Assembly: GCF_002896875.1 (NCBI RefSeq)
Contig: NZ_CP023278.1
Location: 2,418,001 to 2,482,000 of the forward strand
DNA length: 64,000 bases
Reading direction: 5' to 3'
Origin: Nostoc sp. CENA543
GTDB lineage: Bacteria; Cyanobacteriota; Cyanobacteriia; Cyanobacteriales; Nostocaceae
Part shown: positions 1 through 7,275 of the stretch, one piece after another
Position numbering within the stretch: position 1 is the first letter of the stretch
How the letters are laid out: the number at the start of each line of letters is the position of its first letter
Program-made: the position numbers and the translations under genes
The notes under the pieces: generated by a model
The model's input: only the letters and a program-made list of their open reading frames with translations
Told to the model about the DNA's origin: nothing
Databases searched by the model: none

Positions 1-3000
1 AAAGCGATCGCGGTTAATCTTGATGGTGTAATAATATTCTCAATTAATCGACCGTCTTTAAACCAAATTTTGATTGTACCGTCATCACTAGCAGAAGCTA
101 AAATCTGACCATTGGGGTGAAAAACGATGGCGTTTACCTGTTGCTGATGACCAAGGAAACGATTAATTTCCTGAGTGCGCGTCATAGCTTGTTGAAAAGT
201 TGCGGCGGTGGTGATTTGGATATCTTCAGCAGGTGCAAGAACTCGTTTGAGTTCTCGTCGGGCTTTGATACTAGATATGACACTTTCTAATTGTTGATGA
301 GATAACAAAAACGCCTCAGAAGCAGAATTTAAAGCGACAATTTCTCTTAATTGGGCGGCGCGTTGTTGTGTATAGGCTAAACCACCAAAGCCACTAGCAG
401 CTATTCCTAAAATGCTGATCACAGCTATAGCTTTTTGTGCTTGTCGGAGACGTTTTTTCTGTTCTAATTGTTGTTGTTGCCGAGCATCTAAACAAGCAGC
501 GATAAAATTTTGGACATCTATAGATAATTCATCTGTGTATTTAACATAGATTTCCTCAGCTTCCGCTAAACGAATACCTTGTAATAAAAAATCTGACTGT
601 TCGTGATTTTGTTTCCAAAGAGCTGCGGCTTGCTCAATTTGACGCTGCGATCGCAGTCTACTACGATTTTCCTCCAACCACCAGCGCAACGTTGACCAGT
701 GGCGAATGAGGATTTCGTGCGCTACTTCGATGGTAACAGGGGAGGTAGGGGGGCAGAGAGAAGTCCGAGCGGAGGCTTCCTCCGATCGGAACTTCGGAGG
801 GTGCAGGGGTGTAGGGGAGGAGACGGAAGAAAGAGCAGTCCCCACTCCCCACTCCCCAGTCCCTAGTCCCTCCTCTAAATTCACCACGACTAATTTCGCC
901 GCCGTTAACGCTGCAAGTGTTCTTTCTACCAGTTCATCAGGATATTTCTTGACGACTAACTCAGATTTCAAAACTCTGCGTCTGGTGTCTTCTGTGCCTT
1001 CGCCTAATTGCGTCAGTGAGAGAAAAATCCATCTTGCACATTCTTGCGCCTGTGGGTCTAAATTTTTGTAAACTTCTTCGGCTTTGCGTTCCAATGCGCC
1101 TTTAATTCCGCCAATTTGTTGCTGATAGGCTGTCAGCGTCAGTTCTCCAGCTTGGCGATATTCCCATAATTGTTCTAAGACAAATTCCAATAGGGGTAAA
1201 TCTCCCGCCGAGTGGTTTAAATCTTGCAGCAGAATTTCCACTAGTCCTGACTCGATTTTTAAACCCACTTGTTCAGCAGGGTTAATAATCACGCGGCGGT
1301 AGTCGTCATCACTCAAAGTGGGCGGAACTAATACACTAGACTGCTGCAATAAATTAGCGAGTTGAGGTACTTCCAAGCAAGGAGCAATAAAATCGGCTCT
1401 CAGGGTCAACACCAACTTAAACTTATCAGAGGCGTACTCGATAGCACCCAAGACTAATTCTAAAAATCGCTGTCTATCTTCAGTTGGTGCAAGGGTAAAT
1501 AATTCTTCAAATTGGTCAATTACTAACACCACCACCGGTTCTGGACGACTCCGCAGCCAATACACAAAGCCTTCTACTCCCTGGTAAAGCATGGCTTCTA
1601 ACAGGAGGGGATTGGGGATTGGGGATTGGGAATTGGGCATTGCTCTTTCTCCCATCTCCTCCCCCTGCACCCCTGCCCCCTGCCCCCCTGCCTTCACTTC
1701 CCCTAAGCGTCGCGCCAAGGCCTCTAAGGGACGTGCGCCGGGACGGATGGTTTTAATTAACCAGGAGTCGCTATTGGGGATTTGTTTTCCTTGACGTAGT
1801 TGTGCTGTGAGTCCGGCTTGGACTACGGAGGATTTCCCACTACCTGATGCACCGACTACGGCTAAAAATGATTGGTGGGTGATGTGTGCTATTAATTGCT
1901 GTGTGAGGGATTCTCTACCGTAGAAATATTGAGCATCTTCTTCACTAAAAGCTTTTAACCCCCGATAGGGACAAATTTTTAAATCTAAGGCTGTGGGTTT
2001 TTGTTGGTTGTGTGCGCTGGTGGTGGCGGGAATGATTTCAATTACGCCTTGTGTTGCTGATAACCAAATTTGTAGGGGTGGAATGGGGGTGATTTGTGGT
2101 TGTGTGGCTAGATGAATTTGTAATTGTGTAATCCAAGCTGCAACTGATAAACCAGTGGAAGTAGAAGCGGTTTTTAAGGTATCGATAAGTCCTTGGGCAA
2201 AAAATTCTGGGTTGGTTTTAGGACTAGTTGCAGCAATGATACATTGCCCGGTGGCGGAGTTTAATTGTAAGTCTTCTATCCAATCTGGTAAAGATATTTG
2301 ATGTGTTCCAACTTGAAAATCTAAAATAATAATTTGTTGTGTGGCAACTGAACGGCGCAGTTGTTGCCTGAGCCAAGAACGACTCAACCAAATATCATCT
2401 AATAAAACTAATGCAGCTTCTCCTGTGGGGGTTTCTTCTAGTCGTCCCCGCAGATATAATAAGACAGTAATAGCTTCTTCAGTTTGATATTTTTGTGGTT
2501 GATTGGTAGATAGCAAACATTCTTTGATAGTTTCGCGGATTTCCTTAGTATTAGTATTAGCTGTGCGGGGTAAATATGCTAATTCAAAAGCACCTGCACC
2601 ACCCAAAACTTTACTGAAATCTAGTGCTGTTTGTGAACCGATGATACCTTCAATTACTAAGGCTTTTCTGGTGGTAATAGATTCAGCGATCGCCGGAATT
2701 TTACCTATAATTAATTCCCCAATTCCTTCAACTATGCGTTTTGGTGTTTGTAGAGGATATTCACTATACAGTTCTGTATCACCTTTACCACGTTTTTGTT
2801 GATTAATTAATCTTAGTTGCTGATTGGTTTTATCTATATATTGCAAAGTTTGGTGATAAACATAGCGATATAAGCCATCAGCCGAAATGACCCCTTGCTG
2901 ATCAGCCGCATCTCCACGCAATCCCCGCATTAAATAATATGTGAATACCCCATGTCCCAATTCGGGAAATTCCCATGATAGTTGGTCTGTATCACAAGAT

Positions 3001-3572
3001 AGTAAAGCATAAAAACCTTTACTTTTAGCGGCGCGTTGTTGTAAAACTGCTAATAATTGCGGCGTAGGATTTAAACCCCGTAATGTCATCCCGCCACTAT
3101 GACAAGCATCTAACCAAATTATCTGATTTTGTACGCCACTATTACTTAAAAGTTCTAATAATTCTGAAACAGCTAAACCTGTATTTTCTAAGTTATCTTT
3201 TTGGGTATCTGCTAAACACAAAAATGCTTGTTGTGTTTGTGGCTGTAACATTCCGTGACCGGAAAAATAAAATAAAATTGTATCTGTAGGTTGAGCCGCA
3301 TCTGTAATTTGTTGTAGGCGAGTGCGAATATTAGTTAACAGTGGTAATTCTGTCGCAAAATCATGGTAAATATTGATTTGTTTTGGGATAAATTGTTCTT
3401 GAGTTGCTGCTGTTAAAGCTTCTGCTAATGCTTGACAGTCAACTGCGGCATAACGCAGACATGGTAGTTGTGTATCCTGATACTGATTGACTCCCACTAG
3501 CAGTAGCCAGAGTTTGGAGGTGACTGTGGCTTTGGTTTGACTGGAACTACTAGTAGCAACGGCGCGTGGCAT
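1..3572 (-). CDS. Caspase-like peptidase / STAND NTPase / WD40 protein (C-terminus beyond window)
   Basis: Partial gene of at least 1190 codons, read from the ATG at 3572 leftwards off the window. Residues 20-240 form a metacaspase-like C14 peptidase: the His lies in FYFSGHG (H106) and the Cys in LDACHSGG (C157). A middle region without a recognised domain leads into a STAND-type NTPase beginning CPYRGLKAF, with Walker [10 protein letters not shown] near residue 574 and an acidic Walker B-like VIDQFEELF further on. After a predicted membrane-like hydrophobic segment ([17 protein letters not shown]), the first WD40 repeat starts ([11 protein letters not shown]) and the gene leaves the window. 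The architecture fits a sensor-switch-protease regulator of programmed cell death or defence, as is common in multicellular cyanobacteria. Two low-complexity inserts from spacer-type repeats lie inside the frame, which remains open. Confidence 0.88.
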   Translation of the reverse strand, partial: MPRAVATSSSSQTKATVTSKLWLLLVGVNQYQDTQLPCLRYAAVDCQALAEALTAATQEQFIPKQINIYHDFATELPLLTNIRTRLQQITDAAQPTDTILFYFSGHGMLQPQTQQAFLCLADTQKDNLENTGLAVSELLELLSNSGVQNQIIWLDACHSGGMTLRGLNPTPQLLAVLQQRAAKSKGFYALLSCDTDQLSWEFPELGHGVFTYYLMRGLRGDAADQQGVISADGLYRYVYHQTLQYIDKTNQQLRLINQQKRGKGDTELYSEYPLQTPKRIVEGIGELIIGKIPAIAESITTRKALVIEGIIGSQTALDFSKVLGGAGAFELAYLPRTANTNTKEIRETIKECLLSTNQPQKYQTEEAITVLLYLRGRLEETPTGEAALVLLDDIWLSRSWLRQQLRRSVATQQIIILDFQVGTHQISLPDWIEDLQLNSATGQCIIAATSPKTNPEFFAQGLIDTLKTASTSTGLSVAAWITQLQIHLATQPQITPIPPLQIWLSATQGVIEIIPATTSAHNQQKPTALDLKICPYRGLKAFSEEDAQYFYGRESLTQQLIAHITHQSFLAVVGASGSGKSSVVQAGLTAQLRQGKQIPNSDSWLIKTIRPGARPLEALARRLGEVKAGGQGAGVQGEEMGERAMPNSQSPIPNPLLLEAMLYQGVEGFVYWLRSRPEPVVVLVIDQFEELFTLAPTEDRQRFLELVLGAIEYASDKFKLVLTLRADFIAPCLEVPQLANLLQQSSVLVPPTLSDDDYRRVIINPAEQVGLKIESGLVEILLQDLNHSAGDLPLLEFVLEQLWEYRQAGELTLTAYQQQIGGIKGALERKAEEVYKNLDPQAQECARWIFLSLTQLGEGTEDTRRRVLKSELVVKKYPDELVERTLAALTAAKLVVVNLEEGLGTGEWGVGTALSSVSSPTPLHPPKFRSEEASARTSLCPPTSPVTIEVAHEILIRHWSTLRWWLEENRSRLRSQRQIEQAAALWKQNHEQSDFLLQGIRLAEAEEIYVKYTDELSIDVQNFIAACLDARQQQQLEQKKRLRQAQKAIAVISILGIAASGFGGLAYTQQRAAQLREIVALNSASEAFLLSHQQLESVISSIKARRELKRVLAPAEDIQITTAATFQQAMTRTQEINRFLGHQQQVNAIVFHPNGQILASASDDGTIKIWFKDGRLIENIITPSRLTAIA
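745..870 (-). repeat. In-frame STRR mosaic insert 2 in the caspase-STAND gene
   Basis: On the coding strand a run of GGGACTGGGGAGT units is followed by C-rich sequence and an AAGTTCCGATCGGAGG segment, all typical of spacer repeats elsewhere in the window. It adds about 42 residues (roughly residues 900-942, low-complexity and rich in G, S, T, P) between LVVVNLEEG and TIEVAHEIL. No stop codon or frameshift is introduced. Confidence 0.75.
1598..1692 (-). repeat. In-frame STRR mosaic insert 1 in the caspase-STAND gene
   Basis: On the coding strand a GGGGGCA run is followed by an AATCCCC run, the same order of heptamer families seen in the nurA insert and in several spacers. It encodes about 28 low-complexity residues near positions 625-655, between ARRLGE and [10 protein letters not shown] in the NTPase domain. 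The frame was followed codon by codon across both borders and stays open. Confidence 0.8.
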
Positions 3573-3682
3573 ATATATTGGGGACTGGGGACTGGGGACT
3601 GGGTTATACCAATTTAAAATTCAAAATAAACTTTGCTCCCCTTCCCTTGTAGGGAAGGGGTTGGGGGTTAGGTTGGAAAGTA

Positions 3683-3825
3683 ATACCAATTCTCCAAAAT
3701 TAAGCAACAGATGCAAAGCTTGAAACCCAGATGGTATCTGACTTTCTTAATTGCGTAAAGCCTGCGGCATAGCTGCGCTTAGAGCGTAGCGGGACGTTAG
3801 TCCATTGTGAATTGGTATAAGTTAC
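3683..3825. repeat. Dispersed element with ATACCAATT termini, copy 1
   Basis: It begins ATACCAATTCTCCAAAATTA and ends GAATTGGTAT, so the ends are inverted repeats. The left part, including AACAGATGCAAAGCTTGAAA, recurs almost unchanged at 30828-30870. The right part carries the GACGTTAGTCCATT hairpin module found in other spacers. It has no coding capacity and resembles a non-autonomous miniature element. Confidence 0.6.
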
Positions 3826-3962
3826 ACAAGATGTTAATTAGGATATCAGGGTTAGTTTATTTTAATGTTCATTAATGGCTTAGGTTTGTCACTGTATTTT
3901 TATGCAATCAAAGGGGTTGAAATCTCTCTTCCCGTTAGAGGCTGTTTGAAAAGTTATTAATA

Positions 3963-4038
3963 ATGTATCAAATCAGTTTAGATCCCCTAAATCTAAAAAA
4001 GGGGGGTTAGGGTAGTAGGGGGGATTAAAACGATACAT
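3963..4038. repeat. Foldback repeat
   Basis: The arms ATGTATC (3963-3969) and GATACAT (4032-4038) match perfectly, and the inner flanks (GTTTAGATCCCC against GGGGGGATTAAAAC) pair imperfectly, giving a ~76-bp foldback with a G-rich right half. No coding capacity. It may be a degenerate mobile-element end or a structured repeat. Confidence 0.45.
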
Positions 4039-4070
4039 GGCTTAGATGTTAATACTTGTGTGTACACCCT

Positions 4071-4150
4071 AGCGTCTCGTAGAGAGAACTAAAGTTATCT
4101 CTACGAGACGCTCCGCGAACAGAAAAGGACTAAAGTCCTTACTAAGAAAT
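4071..4150. repeat. Palindromic dispersed repeat (GTCTCGTAGAGA family), copy 1
   Basis: A perfect 15-bp inverted repeat pairs 4071-4085 with 4098-4112 (AGCGTCTCGTAGAGA). It is followed by CCGCGAACAG and a second small palindrome AAGGACTAAAGTCCTT. The same order recurs at 40993-41062 and a related form at 19355-19425. Confidence 0.65.
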
Positions 4151-4346
4151 AAATCCTAGTATTTTTATATTGCTTAACATAGTTTGGTTGATGTCAGGAA
4201 ACTCAACCTACAATTTTTTTGCAACATTGAAGGCTTGCCACGCTAGTAGCCTCTGTATTACTGGAATTATAAAATAATGTAAAAATTTTTACTGGTTTTT
4301 TGATAATCAAAGATTAAAACATTTATTGTATACATGAAATTTGACT

Positions 4347-4691
4347 ATGAATACAAAACAAATTACGGAGTTTTCTCTGCAAGACGGGACAAAATTTTTA
4401 GCGGAAGTGGATGAACCAGAGGATAGCAACTCCCTCGTGCGCGTTGCTAGAGCGGATACAGGGCAAATGGTTGTTGAGGCGAAAAAGAAATTTGATGATG
4501 TACTAGAGCAAATACAACCTATAGCCTCAGCAATTATCACTAAACTCAGTCAGCTAAAGACACCGGCTGATGAGGTGGAGGTGAAGTTTGGGATTAAGTT
4601 AAATGCGGCTGCGGGTGCAATTTTCACTTCTGTAGGTGGTGAAGCTAACTACGAAATCACCTTGAAATGGAAGCAAGACAAGGTTGAGTAA
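4347..4691 (+). CDS. Trypsin-co-occurring (Trypco1 / CU044_2847-like) small protein
   Basis: First gene of the operon, 114 residues from the ATG at 4347. A TTG two codons upstream (4341) is in frame but less likely. It starts with a beta-rich stretch (ITEFSLQDGTKFLAEVDEP), then a helix (FDDVLEQIQPIASAIITKLSQ) and a C-terminal half ending in GGEANYEITLKWK. This pattern, including the F-G-I-K-L-x-A-x-A-G-A segment, matches what I know of the small domain that sits beside trypsin-like peptidases and STAND NTPases in bacterial conflict loci. Molecular function is not known; a regulatory or adaptor role for the protease encoded 3 bp downstream is inferred. Family assignment is from memory of the pattern, not a search. 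Confidence 0.72.
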   Translation: MNTKQITEFSLQDGTKFLAEVDEPEDSNSLVRVARADTGQMVVEAKKKFDDVLEQIQPIASAIITKLSQLKTPADEVEVKFGIKLNAAAGAIFTSVGGEANYEITLKWKQDKVE

Positions 4692-4694
4692 GAG

Positions 4695-5579
4695 ATGGTG
4701 GTGAGTACAGAAAATTATATTCAATCTTTGAGGTCAGCGATCGCCCGCATTTTTCATACTCACGGTGCGGTTGTTGGGGTGGGTTTTTTAGTCTCTGGAC
4801 GCAGTGGTAATTATATGATGACTTGCGCTCATGTTGTGGCTGCGGCTTTGTCTTTACCAGAGGATACAGTGACAGTTCCTCGTGACGATATTTATTTAGA
4901 TTTTCCTCTCATTGCACCAGGAGAAAAATTCCCGGCTCAAGTGATTTTCTGGAGAGAAGTCGGTAATGTATCCGCTTGTGAAGATGTGGCGGGACTACAA
5001 ATCAAAGCGCAGTTACCGCCAGGAAGCCAAGCTATTAAACTCATCCCTACGGACAATATGTGGGGACACAATTTCCGTACTTTCGGTTTTCCTCAAGGAC
5101 ACAATGATGGCGTTTGGGGGACGGGTTTATTGCGAGACAGCCAAGGAAAAGGATGGGTACAAATCGAAGATAGTAAGGTGACTGGTTACAGGGTAGAACT
5201 TGGCTTTAGTGGTGCGCCGGTATGGGATGAAAATCTGGGTAGGGTGGTGGGGATGGTGGTAGCAGCAGAGAAAAAGCGTGTAGATATCAAAACGGCTTTT
5301 ATGATTCCTGCGGAGATATTAATGCAAGCTTGGGATGAACTTACCCCATCTGTATTGTCAAATGCACGTAGCCAGACTCCTACTAACCGCGTACAACAAC
5401 TGAAAATCAAGACTTTGCAACAACGTTTTGAGGCTCTAAGTAGTGACTATGAAGCAGCTTATAACCAACTTAACTATACACTCAGCGCAGGCGATCGCAA
5501 TCTCATCCAACGTCAAATTAACACTATCTTACTAGACCTGGAGCAAGTACAAAGCGAACTTGATGCGATCAGTCTTTAA
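4695..5579 (+). CDS. Trypsin-like serine protease with C-terminal helical association domain
   Basis: 294 residues, starting 3 bp after the Trypco1-type gene. The S1-type catalytic triad is complete: H46 in TCAHVV, D97 in ACEDVAGL and S172 in GFSGAPV. There is no signal peptide, so it probably acts in the cytoplasm. The last ~60 residues (from about 232, starting QQLKIKTLQQ) are a separate helical module that aligns without gaps to the N-terminus of the next protein. This suggests the protease is docked to the NTPase by like-with-like contact, as described for effector-associated domains. It is the likely effector of the operon, cutting unknown targets after activation by the NTPases. Confidence 0.88.
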   Translation: MVVSTENYIQSLRSAIARIFHTHGAVVGVGFLVSGRSGNYMMTCAHVVAAALSLPEDTVTVPRDDIYLDFPLIAPGEKFPAQVIFWREVGNVSACEDVAGLQIKAQLPPGSQAIKLIPTDNMWGHNFRTFGFPQGHNDGVWGTGLLRDSQGKGWVQIEDSKVTGYRVELGFSGAPVWDENLGRVVGMVVAAEKKRVDIKTAFMIPAEILMQAWDELTPSVLSNARSQTPTNRVQQLKIKTLQQRFEALSSDYEAAYNQLNYTLSAGDRNLIQRQINTILLDLEQVQSELDAISL

Positions 5580-5596
5580 TTTACTACCTCAATGCC

Positions 5597-7261
5597 ATGA
5601 CAAATTCTGCCGATTTACGTAAGAAGCATCTACAACAACTAATAGCCCATTTAACAACTGAAATTGAAATCATCAGTCAACAAAGATTGCAAACTCTAGA
5701 TGATGTTGCAAAAAATAAATTGCAAAGACAACTAGATGATAAATTTCAAGAACTAGAAACAGCAGAATCTGAGTTAAAACAACTATATACAGAATCAGAA
5801 GAAGAAGTTGACCTAGATAAAATTCCCTTTACTAATCGTGATGCCGCAATTAGGGAAATTACCGCCCTAAATTCTCCTCCCTACCGCTTAGTTATAGCCC
5901 CTGAAGGCTACGGAAAAACAGAATTTCTCAAACAAATTCAAAAGCGATTCCAAGAATTACAATGGTGTTGTGCTTATGCTGCTATATCTAGTTATGACAG
6001 TATTACAGAGTTAGAAAAAAGATTAGCGATCGCACTGCAACTGACTTCTCCAGCCGGACATGAATTAAACTCTGGGGAGAGGTTAGATTTACTATTACGT
6101 AAAGCCTGGTCTAAATGGCAATTACAAGATAAAGATAAAAAAGGTATTGTACTTTTAATTGATTTAGATGGTAGCCCTCCTAGTAAACAACGTTTAAACG
6201 AAATCTTTCATGATTTAAAAGAATTTGCTTGGAGAATTCAAGAATCCCTCAAAGAATTACAGTTTTTTAAAGATAATTCTCGCAGGCTGCGAGTTGTGAT
6301 TGCGGCTCGTTGTTTAACTGATATTCCTTTAGAGCGAATTTTTGCTAAATTACCACTTTCTCCTTTTAACTGGGAGGTCATTCAAGATACAGCCACAAAA
6401 TATCTCAAACCAATTGAGATGACCTCAGAAAGTATTGCATTGTTAGCCAGTCATTTACTGTATTTAACTGGTGGTCATCCAGGCGGAATTGCTGAAGCAT
6501 TAAAAGTTTATCGTAGTGGTGGTTACACTGTTAATTGGTTTTTAACTAGTTATGGTCATCAGTTATGGGAAAAAATTCTCAAAAAATGTCGAGACCAGAT
6601 TAGAGAAAGTTTGACCAGAGAAAATAGTCATCTATATGAATCAATTGAAAAATTAAGTATATTTCCTATACTCAATAGCACCTGGATATTAAAGGAAGCC
6701 ATTAATAGATTTCAACTACCCTTTATTGATGATAGTTTTAAATTAAATACCGAATTAACCAAAACATCTATTTTCACTCGTGATAAAACAGTCATCAAAG
6801 ATGGGATGACACGGCGATTACTAGTAATTGGACTGCTAAAGGAAAGTTCGCCTGAACAGTTTCAGCAAATGTGTTGTCAAGGTGCTGATATCTGCTGGGA
6901 ATATATCCATCAGTTAAAAGCTAAAAATGATTCTGCTAATGCGGGTATTTGGTCAATGCAATATTTTTTCCAAAAGCTTCAGCAACACGCCGGCTTTATT
7001 AATTGTGGCAATAATAGTCTAGCTTATAGGCAAAAACTTCGCGAAAATTTCTTTGCAGAAACAGTTGAGGAAACTATTAGCATATTCTACAACACAGACC
7101 GCGAACAGATTCATGAGTTTTTATCAACGTTAAAGTCTGAAATTGAACAAGATTGGGAATTTCAATTTCTCGTCAATTACTATCTACACAACGATGAATA
7201 TAATGACATACCCTATAGAAATTTAATTCAGAAACTAGATGAAGCGATTGAAAATAACTGA
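5597..7261 (+). CDS. P-loop NTPase with N-terminal effector-associated-like domain
   Basis: 554 residues. Residues 5-66 are a charged helical module (LRKKHLQQ ... LQRQLDD ... ESELKQLY) similar to the tail of the protease encoded upstream. An NTPase domain follows: Walker A APEGYGKT at 101-108, Walker B GIVLLIDLDG near 183-192, an RLRVVIAARCL strand that could hold sensor 1, and a winged-helix-like C-terminal half. No TPR or WD40 repeats are evident, so it lacks an obvious sensor of its own. Probable role: switch or adaptor that links the STAND-TPR sensor encoded next to the protease. It sits 17 bp after the protease gene and 14 bp before the next start. Confidence 0.75.
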   Translation: MTNSADLRKKHLQQLIAHLTTEIEIISQQRLQTLDDVAKNKLQRQLDDKFQELETAESELKQLYTESEEEVDLDKIPFTNRDAAIREITALNSPPYRLVIAPEGYGKTEFLKQIQKRFQELQWCCAYAAISSYDSITELEKRLAIALQLTSPAGHELNSGERLDLLLRKAWSKWQLQDKDKKGIVLLIDLDGSPPSKQRLNEIFHDLKEFAWRIQESLKELQFFKDNSRRLRVVIAARCLTDIPLERIFAKLPLSPFNWEVIQDTATKYLKPIEMTSESIALLASHLLYLTGGHPGGIAEALKVYRSGGYTVNWFLTSYGHQLWEKILKKCRDQIRESLTRENSHLYESIEKLSIFPILNSTWILKEAINRFQLPFIDDSFKLNTELTKTSIFTRDKTVIKDGMTRRLLVIGLLKESSPEQFQQMCCQGADICWEYIHQLKAKNDSANAGIWSMQYFFQKLQQHAGFINCGNNSLAYRQKLRENFFAETVEETISIFYNTDREQIHEFLSTLKSEIEQDWEFQFLVNYYLHNDEYNDIPYRNLIQKLDEAIENN

Positions 7262-7263
7262 TT

Positions 7264-7269
7264 CAGGAG
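7264..7269 (+). promoter_or_regulatory. Ribosome binding site deciding the STAND-TPR start
   Basis: CAGGAG lies 6 nt before the ATG at 7276. It directly abuts an in-frame TTG at 7270, leaving no room for initiation there. The ATG is therefore preferred. Confidence 0.7.
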
Positions 7270-7275
7270 TTGATC

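Larger units (their letters stand above)
3573..4346. other. Repeat-rich spacer upstream of the five-gene operon
   Basis: No convincing gene. The spacer holds a GGGGACT run just after the caspase start (3581-3603), a dispersed element bounded by ATACCAATT/AATTGGTAT, a foldback at 3963-4038 and a long palindrome at 4071-4112. The promoters of the divergent caspase gene and the plus-strand operon should lie here, but no clear -10/-35 pair could be singled out. A 28-codon ORF (4191-4277) lies close to the operon start and lacks a clear ribosome binding site. Confidence 0.6.

Noticed and set aside
706-1071. Plus-strand ORF of 121 codons opposite the caspase-STAND gene
   Set aside because: It is antisense to the conserved NTPase region and its composition follows the inserted repeat.
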